Below, piece by piece: positions 28,456 to 37,351 of a DNA stretch of 56,427 nucleotides (positions within the stretch are counted from its first letter, which is position 1; each line of letters opens with the position of its first letter). The translations under genes and the position numbers were made by a program. The stretch is from Ignavibacteria bacterium (GTDB taxonomy: Bacteria > Bacteroidota > Ignavibacteria > Tepidaquicellales > OLB5), in the NCBI GenBank assembly GCA_030835085.1, contig JAUQWQ010000183.1, positions 1 to 56,427 on the forward strand, given 5' to 3'. Under the pieces are notes generated by a model, which saw nothing but the letters and a program-made list of their open reading frames with translations, ran no database searches and was not told the DNA's origin.

Positions 28456-29010
28456 AATGTGATTGTTGTAGCTTTAACTACAACAAAACTATATGAAAAA
28501 AAAATTTTATGCAATACCCTAATCGTAATTGACTTAAAGTATAACTTCATTTAGAGGTTGTTAACCCATATAATACGTATAGGTTACAATACTTAAAAGT
28601 ATTTGAAAATATTTTAAAATAATTTGGGATTAAAGACTGTAGTTTGTCATAAGAACTACAAGAATTATGACGTAAGCAAGTTAATATCATGAGAACTTGT
28701 ATAAAAAAATCCACTTAGTAAGATTTATGGATAATTTATCGGTTTAAGGTAGTTTCGTTATTCACATTTTATAAGATTTTATATTCACTGTAAGTTTAAG
28801 AGCCGGTAAATAATGATTAACGTTTTTTAAACTTTGACATTCAAATATATAATTACAGAATGCACTTGTCAAATACACATCTTCTAAAAAGTCGCCCGAA
28901 AATTTACGGCAAAAACTATTATAATTTTAATTATTGCATTTTTTAAATAATTTTAATTAATTAATTAGTTGTGCATATATGTACGATAGTAAACTTTTTT
29001 AAATAAATTA
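28456..29010. other. 555-base AT-rich non-coding region with inverted repeats
   Basis: No reading frame here looks like a gene. Besides the palindrome at 28463-28486 I see inverted repeats TGTAGTT/AACTACA (28638-28660) and CAAGTT/AACTTG (28677-28699), and a run ending in ATTAATTAATTAG before the gene at 29011. The region separates the divergent TrmB-type gene and the unknown gene at 29011 and must hold promoters for both. Confidence 0.5.
28463..28486 (-). promoter_or_regulatory. palindromic operator candidate at the TrmB-regulator start
   Basis: TTGTTGTAG and CTACAACAA form perfect 9-base arms around CTTTAA. The site begins 8 bases upstream of the ATG at 28453-28455, where a bound dimer would block transcription or initiation. 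The dyad symmetry and place suggest autoregulation by the winged-helix protein. A weaker related inverted repeat (TGTAGTT...AACTACA) lies at 28638-28660. Confidence 0.5.
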
Positions 29011-30435
29011 ATGAACAATACTCAATTCATAAAGATCATAAGAACATTCAGTGCGGATGAGATAAAAAAATTCCGGAAATTTTTACTATCTCCGTATTTC
29101 AATACTAATAAAACATTGGTTAAATTATTAGATCATCTAACTAATAAATACAAGGGTTATACTAATATTAATGAAATAAAAGTATTTCAATTTTTATATC
29201 CCGGTAAACAATATAATAAAAAGAGGATCCGTGACTTAAGCTCAGAAATGCTGGGATTATGTGAAAGATTTTTGGCAGAAATTCAGTTTGGCGCAGATAA
29301 TTATCTTCTCAATCTGAATTATTTGAAAAGTATAAATTCAAGGAATATCAGGCAGAATTTCCTGAATAAGTACCGGCAGATAGAAGAGAAATTACTGAAA
29401 AAAAATCTGGATTATGAATACTTCAATAATTTGCAATTCATATATAAAGAATATCTGAAATTCTGTAATTCATATGAGATCTCTTCTGTTTTCGATTCTG
29501 TCTCCAAGATTAGAGAAAACACATTAAATTCTGCTTTATTTGAAATATTACGATTCAACCTGGGTGTTTCATTTATGAAATATGAATTCAATCGAAAAAT
29601 AGAAATAATCCAAGTCGAAGATATCCTTAGATTATCAGAACGCGGCAAAATAAATTTACATCCAATATTAAAAATTTACTATGAATTATACAGGGCAAAT
29701 TTAAAATTTGATATCAAATCTTACTATAACATAAAGAAGGATTTTTTCGGGAATCAAGAATTTATGGATACAACAGTGGTAAAAGAAATCATGATAAATA
29801 CTCTTAATATTCTTATTGAAAATATTAACCTGATCCCTGAATCAATTTACAGTAAAGAAATAATTGAACTGCTGTCAATTATGCATGAAGAGGGGCTTTT
29901 TTATGATAATAACGGATATATGATTTTTGGATACTTCTTTTCGTACGCAGATATGTTAATAAATAATTCAGAGTTTGAAAAGGCAAATAAATTTATAACA
30001 GAAAATCAATCCAAGATTGTTCAGGACCGTTTGAATATTGATATGGTAAACACTATGTATGGTAAGATGTATTTCAAAATGGATAAATATACTAAGGCAA
30101 TAGAAAGGCTGGAAAAAGTAACAAATTCAGATGTTATTCTGTATTTACAGAAAAAACGATATCTTTTGATGTCGAATTTTGAGTTGGGGAACTATATCAT
30201 TTGTGAACAAATGGTATCAAGCATTAATAAACTATATACAAGAAGTAAAAGATACACCAATGACCCTACACGATTTGTGATATTCGTGAAATATCTCAAC
30301 AAGTTACTGCTTTCAATTTACGAAAAAGATTCGTTAAAAAAGCTCTTATTTACACTGCAAAATGAAACCAAATTTTCGGGGCAGAAATGGCTGATTGCCA
30401 AAATAAATGAATTTATTAAAGCAAAAAAATATTAA
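29011..30435 (+). CDS. unknown helix-rich protein
   Basis: A 474-residue protein I do not recognise by name. The N-terminus has FSADEIKKFRKFLLSPYFN, a style I associate with uncharacterised Bacteroidota proteins that begin with a short helical domain. No signal peptide or membrane helix is seen. The rest is almost all amphipathic helices, with TPR-like pairs in the last third (about 310-470, e.g. NSEFEKANKFI, MDKYTKAIERLEKV). It is rich in Lys, Asn, Ile and Tyr, and the DNA is visibly more AT-rich than neighbouring genes, which could reflect transfer or weak selection. It converges on the S8 protease with a 3-base gap. Confidence 0.6.
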   Translation: MNNTQFIKIIRTFSADEIKKFRKFLLSPYFNTNKTLVKLLDHLTNKYKGYTNINEIKVFQFLYPGKQYNKKRIRDLSSEMLGLCERFLAEIQFGADNYLLNLNYLKSINSRNIRQNFLNKYRQIEEKLLKKNLDYEYFNNLQFIYKEYLKFCNSYEISSVFDSVSKIRENTLNSALFEILRFNLGVSFMKYEFNRKIEIIQVEDILRLSERGKINLHPILKIYYELYRANLKFDIKSYYNIKKDFFGNQEFMDTTVVKEIMINTLNILIENINLIPESIYSKEIIELLSIMHEEGLFYDNNGYMIFGYFFSYADMLINNSEFEKANKFITENQSKIVQDRLNIDMVNTMYGKMYFKMDKYTKAIERLEKVTNSDVILYLQKKRYLLMSNFELGNYIICEQMVSSINKLYTRSKRYTNDPTRFVIFVKYLNKLLLSIYEKDSLKKLLFTLQNETKFSGQKWLIAKINEFIKAKKY

Positions 30436-30438
30436 TAT

Positions 30439-33249
30439 TTACTTTACCAGCACCATCTTCCTGCTTTCAATATATTCACCGTCTGCCTGCATCGTATAAA
30501 AATAAACACCCGTTGCAAGGTTTGAAGCATCGAAATCAATATAATCCTCAAGCGCAGCAGTACGCTGTTCATTCAGTATAGTTTTCACTTCTCTGCCCGC
30601 AATATCATAAATTGTAATTTTAACATTTGCGGTCCTGGGTACATTAAATATTATCCTTGTTCTTGGATTGAACGGGTTCGGAAAATTTTTAACCAGGCTG
30701 AAACTTCCGGGTAAATTAACATTATTACCTTCAGTAGAATATTTAAACTGTACACTCCAGCCCAGGAGGGAACCTCCATCCTGGAAGCCGTTATCCGTCA
30801 CTCTTAGTTTCCACTCGCCAAATGAATTTTCGCCGTCAAACAGCCAAAGCTTTTCTATTGACCTGAAGACTCCCGTAAATGGCGGCAGAGCCGCAGAGCT
30901 ATCAATTGCAACCGGAGCTTCATCGTCAAAATATGTATCAGTAAAATCATTGCCGTCAAGCCCTACTCCCCCTGCAAGAATGATCTCTGTACCGGATGGC
31001 GAGATCAGGCTGAAAGACAGATCAGCATCAAAAGAATGCTGAACATTCAGAAGAACATTTACATCGAGTATAGTTTTATTAACGGGATTGTTCATAATTG
31101 AAACAAATGAAGTTTCTCTGTCCGCGGTGATCCGAATAGGAACATTACTGCTTGCAAATGATGAGTCATATTTATTTGTATTCCTGACAAACATGAATTT
31201 TTGAGGGGCTATATTACCCGGAGGATTTACACCTGCTCCGCCAAGCGGATATGTTACAAAATTCGGTACAGGTACTATATCCTGCGCTGCAATATAATAG
31301 AAAAGTCCTTCGCTGTAGGCAATTACCGGGAAAGTGAACCTGTAACGGTTATCACCTGCACTACTGCCGTAAATAACCTGTATCTGGTTTGATTGTAAAG
31401 TCCTGTAATACAACCGGGGTCCGTATGAGTTAATATTCAAACCAACATTATCTGTAATAACAGCATCAACAGTTATAGGAGAAGTGAACACATTCGATTC
31501 AGGCGGATAGATCCTGATCATTGGCGGAACCTGGTCGTAAATAACAGTGGGTCCGGCAGGAGTGTTATCAAGACAAATTTTTGCATCTATCATTCCATAA
31601 CCCATTTCATTATTCCACAAACCATTTTCCTTCTGTACATTGTAATTATAATTTCCTACCTTACGCGCAAATCTCTCCATTATGATCTTTACCGAATCAC
31701 CTGAAAGATTGATATTCTTGCTCAGCATTAAAGCGGCAACACCCGCTGCCATTGGCGATGAATCAGAAGTACCGTTACCGCATACACACCATCCGCCGCC
31801 AAGCTCTGTAGTACCAATAAACGTACAGGGAGCAACAAGCTCCATTCCTTCGCCGTAACAGGCACCCCAGCCCTGGAAACCGCCGTTATTATCACAGCTT
31901 GTTAAGCTCTTGCGTTCATAACACGGACTCAATCCGCCCACACCAATAACCTCTGGCATTGATGCAGGGTAAATTACCACATTAGTATCCGCATTGCCTG
32001 CACCGCCAAAAACTACTGTGCCTTTTCCATTCCTTCCGTAATTCACAGCATTTTGAATTGCGAATGTTACCAACGAACCCGGGATACCCCCGCCCCAGCT
32101 GCAATTTATAACGCAGGCACCATGCTGCCATGACCAATTAAGCCCTTTGGCAAGAATAAGATCCGTTGTGAATCCTGCCGGCGCGGGACCGAAAACCCTG
32201 ACGGGCATTACCTGGCTTGAAAAAGCTATTCCTGCGTTACCTGCAATATTATTGCCTGCTGCGCTTGGAATCCCGCTTACTCCAGTTCCGTGATAATATT
32301 CATCATATGGCTTCTGGTCATTATCATAAGCATCATACCAGAAATTTCTGTCGCAAAGATTCGGCCTCAGGTCAGTATGGTTGGTATCTATCCCCGTATC
32401 AACAATTGCTATCGTAACATTCGGATTACCTGTTGTAATATCCCATGCATTGAACATATTCATATCACAACCCGGTGTACCAACAACATTCTGTGGAATA
32501 TTATTACCGGTATTTTTGAGATTCCACATTCTTGGATTCAGAGTGTCATTTGGTATCAATGCATCGCTGCTGCCTGAGTGTTGATGCATATCACTACCGG
32601 GATTATTTTTCACTTCAAGCAGCATTCCCGTTCTCAAAAAATTCGGATGTGCAAATTCAACAAACTGCGTAATTGCATATTTATTTGATGCGTCAAAAAC
32701 ATCATCAGTGCTGTTAGGGTCGATTGCTATTAAATATGTATTCTCAAATCCTGTTACCTGTTCAATTATAGCTGAATTATACAGCCTGTTCAGGTTATCT
32801 ATATCAAACCGCGAAACATTTTTTTTGAATTTTACAATTATTTCACCAAGCGAAAGGTGCAGGACCTTATCATTAAATTTATATGCTGAACCTACATACT
32901 GTATGTTACTGTAAGCTTTCAGGGACTGGCGAATATTATCCATTGCAAACGGACTTTCCAGCGCTTTATCCTTTAGCTCAATCACAGAAACAGAATAAAA
33001 ACTATTCATTTTCGAGGAGGCTGAAAAATCATTCCTGCTTTTTACCAGCGGTGAAATTGTATTGTTGACCCTGTTCATTTCTGAACCGGGAGTATTATCC
33101 TTAAACTTAACAGCAATAAAGTTATCAACTTTATTCATATATAGTTTATTGCCTTGGTAATAAATGAAATGATCTTTGGAAAGTAATTGTAAAGGATTGG
33201 AGATTATTAATAAAAGTACAATTGCAATAAAGCCTGTGACATTTTTCAT
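30439..33249 (-). CDS. S8 subtilase-family serine protease with P-domain and T9SS sorting domain
   Basis: A 936-residue secreted protease. Order: signal peptide (about 1-24), propeptide-like region (to about 230), catalytic domain (about 240-560), linker domain, proprotein-convertase P-domain (about 705-845, ending GWSVQF), and a T9SS type A sorting domain from NFPNPFNPRT. The triad is Asp284 in IVDTGID, His320 in YHGTGVSG and Ser495 in GTSDSSPMAAG, with Asn419 as the oxyanion residue. The usual HGTHVAG reads HGTGVSG, so the residue after the catalytic His motif is changed, but the triad is intact. Substrate unknown; cell-surface or released proteolysis is likely. Confidence 0.93.
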   Translation of the reverse strand: MKNVTGFIAIVLLLIISNPLQLLSKDHFIYYQGNKLYMNKVDNFIAVKFKDNTPGSEMNRVNNTISPLVKSRNDFSASSKMNSFYSVSVIELKDKALESPFAMDNIRQSLKAYSNIQYVGSAYKFNDKVLHLSLGEIIVKFKKNVSRFDIDNLNRLYNSAIIEQVTGFENTYLIAIDPNSTDDVFDASNKYAITQFVEFAHPNFLRTGMLLEVKNNPGSDMHQHSGSSDALIPNDTLNPRMWNLKNTGNNIPQNVVGTPGCDMNMFNAWDITTGNPNVTIAIVDTGIDTNHTDLRPNLCDRNFWYDAYDNDQKPYDEYYHGTGVSGIPSAAGNNIAGNAGIAFSSQVMPVRVFGPAPAGFTTDLILAKGLNWSWQHGACVINCSWGGGIPGSLVTFAIQNAVNYGRNGKGTVVFGGAGNADTNVVIYPASMPEVIGVGGLSPCYERKSLTSCDNNGGFQGWGACYGEGMELVAPCTFIGTTELGGGWCVCGNGTSDSSPMAAGVAALMLSKNINLSGDSVKIIMERFARKVGNYNYNVQKENGLWNNEMGYGMIDAKICLDNTPAGPTVIYDQVPPMIRIYPPESNVFTSPITVDAVITDNVGLNINSYGPRLYYRTLQSNQIQVIYGSSAGDNRYRFTFPVIAYSEGLFYYIAAQDIVPVPNFVTYPLGGAGVNPPGNIAPQKFMFVRNTNKYDSSFASSNVPIRITADRETSFVSIMNNPVNKTILDVNVLLNVQHSFDADLSFSLISPSGTEIILAGGVGLDGNDFTDTYFDDEAPVAIDSSAALPPFTGVFRSIEKLWLFDGENSFGEWKLRVTDNGFQDGGSLLGWSVQFKYSTEGNNVNLPGSFSLVKNFPNPFNPRTRIIFNVPRTANVKITIYDIAGREVKTILNEQRTAALEDYIDFDASNLATGVYFYTMQADGEYIESRKMVLVK

Positions 33250-33351
33250 AGTTTTAGCAGTAACTTATTATTGTAATTAAGCTAAATTAATGAAAAAATT
33301 CGTTTAAAAGTATATCTGATTACATGGAAAAATTAATTATTTCAGCTAGTT

Positions 33352-33774
33352 TTAATCGACTTCAAAGTCTTTAATTCTGCGCTCTTTCTTTTTTTGACTG
33401 TGTTTGCGTTTTTCTTCAAGGACCTGCTGTTTACTGGTATAACTTTTTACGGTTTTGATGCGGAATTTCTCTTTTATCAGCGCATTATCAAGCAGTTTAA
33501 TGAACTTTTCAATTGTCTTTTTTTTGTTGCCAAGCTGAGTTCGCTCAGTCTGTGAAGTTACCCTGACATTTGATTCAGAATCAAGCTTGTTATACAGTTT
33601 TTTAATCAAAATCTGCTTAACTTCATCATCAATTGTCATTGAGTTGTTGATATTGAAGACCAGCTCAACCTTGGTTTCAACTTTGTTGACATTCTGCCCG
33701 CCTTTACCGCCGCTGCGTGAAGTATTATACTTCACTTCCTTCAGTATTTTATTCAGGTCTATATTCTGTTTCAT
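33352..33774 (-). CDS. arfB: alternative ribosome-rescue factor / peptidyl-tRNA hydrolase ArfB (YaeJ type)
   Basis: A codon-independent release-factor-like protein that frees stalled ribosomes by hydrolysing peptidyl-tRNA. The catalytic GGQ (about residues 25-29) lies in SRSGGKGGQNVNKV, and the C-terminal tail is strongly basic (EEKRKHSQKKKERRIK), as needed to enter the empty mRNA channel. About 140 residues, the expected length. I chose the ATG at 33774; a TTG two codons upstream is possible. It follows thiD by 16 bases and is the last gene of the thiamine operon, a linkage with no obvious functional reason. Confidence 0.93.
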   Translation of the reverse strand: MKQNIDLNKILKEVKYNTSRSGGKGGQNVNKVETKVELVFNINNSMTIDDEVKQILIKKLYNKLDSESNVRVTSQTERTQLGNKKKTIEKFIKLLDNALIKEKFRIKTVKSYTSKQQVLEEKRKHSQKKKERRIKDFEVD

Positions 33775-33790
33775 ATTCAATAGAATTTAA

Positions 33791-34588
33791 TTACTGCTCT
33801 ACAGGATTAAACCCTTTTCCTATCTTTTGGGTTCTCTTTAAAGATCTGACTACATATGCCTTAGCTTTATCAATCGAGGTAATCAGATTGTACCCTAAAG
33901 CAAGATTGGCTGTAATTGCAGCAGAAAGTGTGCATCCTATTCCGTGAGTATTGCCTGTTGAAATATAGTTTGTGTTGAAAAGATAAAACTTCTTTCCGTC
34001 AAACAGTACATCTGTACCTAAAGGCAAACCTATTGAGTGTTTTAAGTGTCCCCCTTTTACAAGTACATTTTTTGCGCCAAGCTCAAACAGCATTAATGCA
34101 GATGTTTCAAGGTCATCAAGTGAATCGATGCTCATGCCGGTAAGTATTTCGGCTTCAGGGATATTTGGAGTAAGTAAAAAGGTTTGCTTAAGGAGCAATT
34201 TTTTCAGTGAAGCTATCCCCTGTTTGTTGAGCATGGTAAACGAATTTTTTGAATAAATAACGGGGTCTACAACCAGCTTAATGTTTTTTCTTTTTTTTAT
34301 GTATCTGGCAATCAGTTCAATTGCACCGGCACCTGCCAGCATACCGGTTTTTGCTGCTTTGATATCAAAATCATCAAACACGCTCTTTAGCTGGGCATCG
34401 ATTATTTTTGCCGGCATACTGAGTGATGACTGCACTCCCCTGGTATTCTGCGCTGTAACTGCAGTGACTACCGATAAACCGTAGACACCATGATTCCTGA
34501 ATGTTTTGATATCCGATTGTATTCCTGCTCCGGCCCCTGAATCAGATCCTGCAATGGTTAAAACACATTTTTTATTTTTTCCGGTCAT
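33791..34588 (-). CDS. thiD: hydroxymethylpyrimidine/phosphomethylpyrimidine kinase
   Basis: Phosphorylates HMP and HMP-P to HMP-PP for thiamine synthesis. The 265-residue ribokinase-fold protein shows TIAGSDSGAGAGIQSDIKTF at the start, KTGML, VDPV, and the ATP-binding end GNTHGIGCTLSAAI with the catalytic Asp/Cys region. It overlaps the end of thiE by 17 bases and is followed by arfB, all on the minus strand and under the TPP riboswitch. Confidence 0.96.
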   Translation of the reverse strand: MTGKNKKCVLTIAGSDSGAGAGIQSDIKTFRNHGVYGLSVVTAVTAQNTRGVQSSLSMPAKIIDAQLKSVFDDFDIKAAKTGMLAGAGAIELIARYIKKRKNIKLVVDPVIYSKNSFTMLNKQGIASLKKLLLKQTFLLTPNIPEAEILTGMSIDSLDDLETSALMLFELGAKNVLVKGGHLKHSIGLPLGTDVLFDGKKFYLFNTNYISTGNTHGIGCTLSAAITANLALGYNLITSIDKAKAYVVRSLKRTQKIGKGFNPVEQ

Positions 34589-35204
34589 ATATATTCTTTC
34601 TTAACAGCTTTAATGTACTTAGTGGATTTGAACTCTTTAAAACTGAGCCGACTACTGCCGCCCCGTGCACCCCGGTTGCCATTACTTCTTTAATGTTCAG
34701 CGGAGAAATTCCACCGATCGCAATAACGGGAATACCAGTCTTACTTACTATTAACTTTAATTGTTCCGTTCCTTTGGGCTTTTCAGGTTTATATTTTGTT
34801 TTGGTCGGGTAGATATGCCCGTAACCGATATAATCAGCGCCCTCATGTTCGCATTTCTTTGCTTCAGCAAGTGAATGAGCAGTACCGCCGATGATCTTAT
34901 TTTTGCCAAGCAGTTTACGGGCTTCCTTAATTGGAATATCTTCTTTCCCTAAATGCACTCCATCAGCATTTGCTACAAGTGCAACATCAACCCTGTCATT
35001 AACCAAAAATGTAACATTGTGCTTCCTGCACAATGCGGCAATTTTAATTGCCGTTTGTATGAGTTCAGAAGTTGAAAGAGTCTTATCCCTAAGCTGAATT
35101 ACGTCCGCTCCGCCTTTGACAGCAAATTGAGCAATCTGGTAATGCGAATATTTTTTCTGTATAGCTGTATCTGTTATCAGGTACAGCCTGCCTATCTTTT
35201 TCAT
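34572..35204 (-). CDS. thiE: thiamine phosphate synthase
   Basis: Joins HMP-PP and the thiazole phosphate to give thiamine phosphate. The 210-residue TIM barrel has IQLRDKT, the metal/diphosphate motif VNDRVDVALV followed by GVHLGKEDIP, GTAHS, YIGYGHIYPTKTK, and AIGGISP. These residues fit an active enzyme. It lies one base after a second ThiE-like gene and overlaps thiD. Confidence 0.95.
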   Translation of the reverse strand: MKKIGRLYLITDTAIQKKYSHYQIAQFAVKGGADVIQLRDKTLSTSELIQTAIKIAALCRKHNVTFLVNDRVDVALVANADGVHLGKEDIPIKEARKLLGKNKIIGGTAHSLAEAKKCEHEGADYIGYGHIYPTKTKYKPEKPKGTEQLKLIVSKTGIPVIAIGGISPLNIKEVMATGVHGAAVVGSVLKSSNPLSTLKLLRKNIYDRKK

Positions 35205-35879
35205 TTACAATGAACCTAATTCTTTCCTGAACCCTTTAACTGCCTTCTTAATATTCTTAGTATCTGCAAATTCTCTTATTACTGCAACTCCGTATGCTCC
35301 CGCATTGATACATTTTTTTATTCTTTGCGGATTAATCCCTCCGACGGCAAAAACCGGTATCTTAACTGAACTGCATACTTCGCCAAGTTTCTTTAATCCC
35401 TGCGGCTTGCCGTATTTTACTTTTGCAGGTGTTTTGTAAACCGGACCGAAAAGGACATAATCATAACCGTCTTTTTCTGCCTTAACAGCTTCGTTAACGG
35501 AATGCACACTTTTACCTGAAAGCATTCGGGGTGCAAATTTCCGGATGTACCGGTTTTCGATGCCGTTTGATGTTGAGTGAACTCCTGCGGCTCTTGAGAG
35601 AATTGCAATATCAAGTCTTTCGTTTACGATCAATTTGGTATCACTATTTCCAATCTTGCTTATAGCAGTTTTGGTAATTAACAGCAAATCACCTGCCTGT
35701 AATTTTTTTTCGCGAAGCTGAATAGCTTTTACGCCTGCTGCTGAAAGTGCAGTAATGTGTTTTACAAGTTCGTTACCTCTTAGCTTGCCGGAGGTAATGA
35801 CCATTAAACGAAAATCTACTTGATTTTTTGGGTGAGATCGTGCGATTTGCTCAGTATATTTTTTTGATGTATGATTCAT
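35205..35879 (-). CDS. second ThiE-like protein (TenI-like thiazole tautomerase candidate)
   Basis: A 224-residue TIM-barrel paralogue of ThiE. It keeps IQLREKK, VNERLDIAI, SVHS, YVLFGPVYKTPAK and AVGGI. Where ThiE has HLGKED it has HSTSNG, and the GTAHS loop reads GKSVHS, changes typical of non-synthase TenI-type proteins that aromatise the thiazole product. I infer a TenI-like role, not certain. The start is unclear: the ATG at 35879 gives about 25 extra residues and overlaps the preceding gene by 29 bases; a later ATG at 35804 begins at the conserved LMVITSG. Confidence 0.8.
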   Translation of the reverse strand: MNHTSKKYTEQIARSHPKNQVDFRLMVITSGKLRGNELVKHITALSAAGVKAIQLREKKLQAGDLLLITKTAISKIGNSDTKLIVNERLDIAILSRAAGVHSTSNGIENRYIRKFAPRMLSGKSVHSVNEAVKAEKDGYDYVLFGPVYKTPAKVKYGKPQGLKKLGEVCSSVKIPVFAVGGINPQRIKKCINAGAYGVAVIREFADTKNIKKAVKGFRKELGSL

Positions 35880-36174
35880 TGCCTGTTCTGTAATCGGTAT
35901 AAATGCCTGATGAATAATCAGGCTTTAAAACCAATGTACCTGATTGCTTTGCATTTATCCATTCAACCCAAATCTGTTCATTAGCAGGAGTATTTTCTTC
36001 ATATTGCAGTACTCTTTTAATCCCATCACCTGAATAGGTAACATAGTAGTGTTCTTCATCGTGTGAAATTGTTACTTTCTGCTCACCAATATAATAATCG
36101 CCATCAAGTGTATTGGAATACACAGTTCCGCAAAAGAGCACAAAGAGCGCTACGATAAATAATGTTTTTTTCAT
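35851..36174 (-). CDS. small secreted protein of unknown function within the thiamine operon
   Basis: A 107-residue protein with a signal peptide ending near TVYSN. The mature part (about 85 residues) is beta-rich: DGDYYIGEQKVTISHDEEHYY, then YSGDGIKRVLQYEE, ending YIKKIY. No domain is recognised. It lies 24 bases after thiG and overlaps the TenI-like gene, so it is transcribed with the thiamine genes, yet nothing links it to thiamine chemistry. A periplasmic binding or lipocalin-like role is possible but unsupported. Confidence 0.6.
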   Translation of the reverse strand: MKKTLFIVALFVLFCGTVYSNTLDGDYYIGEQKVTISHDEEHYYVTYSGDGIKRVLQYEENTPANEQIWVEWINAKQSGTLVLKPDYSSGIYTDYRTGNESYIKKIY

Positions 36175-36198
36175 TTCTGTGGCAGCTTAATTATGGAT

Positions 36199-36975
36199 TT
36201 AAGAATTTATCATACCTTCAACCGGACTTGATGCTTTCGCATACAATCTTTTGGGAATTCTGCCGGCTTCAAACGCAAGCCTGCCCGCTTCGATAGCAAG
36301 CTTCATAGCTGTAGCCATTTTCACAGGGTGCTCAGCGCCGGCAATTGCTGTATTCATAAGTATTCCATCCACGCCCAGCTCCATTGCCAAAGCGGCATCG
36401 CTGGCAGTTCCAACACCTGCATCAACAATTACGGGTATATCGATCAAGTCACGTATAATTTGGATATTATACGGATTCCGGATACCCATTCCGCTGCCAA
36501 TAGGAGCGCCAAGCGGCATGACAGCCGCGCAGCCCATATCAGCCAGCTTTCGGCATGTAATGGGGTCATCGTTGCAGTATGGCAGCACAATAAAGCCATC
36601 GGCAAGAAGCTGCTCAGCAGCTTTAAGAAGCTCTGTTACATCGGGGAACAGGGTTTCATCATCGCCTATTACTTCAAGCTTCACCCAGTTGGTTTCCAAT
36701 GCTTCGCGCGCAAGCTGTGCTGTAAGCACGGCTTCCTTTGCCGTAAAGCATCCTGCAGTGTTGGGCAGTATGGAATACTTCTTCCTGTCAATCATATTCA
36801 TGATGCTTTCCTGCCCGTCAGCGCTTTTTAAGTTCAGCCTGCGGATAGATACCGTGATAAAATCAGTTCCGCTTGCTTCAAGCGCCTGCATCATTGTATG
36901 CGGGTCGGGATAGCGTGATGTACCGACTATCAATCTCGATCTGAATTCTTTTCCTGCTATTATTAAGTTGCTCAT
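36199..36975 (-). CDS. thiG: thiazole synthase
   Basis: Forms the thiazole phosphate from DXP, dehydroglycine and ThiS-thiocarboxylate. The 258-residue TIM barrel has [14 protein letters not shown], the Schiff-base lysine in [44 protein letters not shown], and [12 protein letters not shown] with [10 protein letters not shown]. Full length. It lies 165 bases downstream of thiS, separated by a palindromic repeat, and works with ThiS and ThiO encoded just upstream. Confidence 0.97.
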   Translation of the reverse strand: MSNLIIAGKEFRSRLIVGTSRYPDPHTMMQALEASGTDFITVSIRRLNLKSADGQESIMNMIDRKKYSILPNTAGCFTAKEAVLTAQLAREALETNWVKLEVIGDDETLFPDVTELLKAAEQLLADGFIVLPYCNDDPITCRKLADMGCAAVMPLGAPIGSGMGIRNPYNIQIIRDLIDIPVIVDAGVGTASDAALAMELGVDGILMNTAIAGAEHPVKMATAMKLAIEAGRLAFEAGRIPKRLYAKASSPVEGMINS

Positions 36976-36980
36976 AATTT

Positions 36981-37020
36981 TTATAAGACCCCACCCTAAC
37001 CCTCCCCAAAGGGGAGGGAA
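36981..37020 (+). repeat. GC-rich palindromic intergenic element between thiS and thiG
   Basis: CCCTCCCC (37000-37007) and GGGGAGGG (37011-37018) pair around AAA, preceded by the CCCCACCCTAA stretch. It is much more GC-rich than its surroundings and lies inside an operon gap of 165 bases. No T-tract follows on the minus strand, so it is more likely a dispersed repeat than a terminator. Confidence 0.55.
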
Positions 37021-37140
37021 TAGAGAATTAGAAATTATTTTTTATTATAAGAATATTTTCAAAATGTTACTTTTGGCAATATGTTAATGGCTATTTGTAA
37101 ATTGACATTTGGATTTTGACATTTGACCTTTCGCTTCTGG

Positions 37141-37347
37141 TCACCCGCCCTGCACTGCATGTACTATCTCAACGTTATCATTTTCATTTAACGCTGTTTC
37201 ATTCCATTTACTCTTAGGGATTATCATATCATTCAGTGCCACGGCAATACCGCGCGGTTCTTTACCGCTCAGTCTCAATTCAACAAATTCGCTGAGCTTC
37301 ATTTGTTCGTTTACTGCTATTACTTCACCGTTAATTGTTATATTCAT
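37141..37347 (-). CDS. thiS: sulfur carrier protein ThiS
   Basis: A 68-residue ubiquitin-like sulfur carrier. Its C-terminus HAVQGG provides the terminal Gly-Gly that is thiocarboxylated and gives sulfur to ThiG. NITINGEVIAV at the start and PRGIAVALNDMIIPKS in the middle are typical. I chose the ATG at 37347, four bases after the thiO stop; the longer frame (from 37386) would overlap thiO and add a non-conserved extension. No thiF adenylyltransferase is seen in the window. Confidence 0.93.
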   Translation of the reverse strand: MNITINGEVIAVNEQMKLSEFVELRLSGKEPRGIAVALNDMIIPKSKWNETALNENDNVEIVHAVQGG

Positions 37348-37351
37348 TGTG

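Noticed and set aside
36251-36913. 220-residue plus-strand frame opposite thiG
   Set aside because: Antisense shadow of thiG; its low-complexity Ser/Ala/Ile content reflects the codon use of the real gene.
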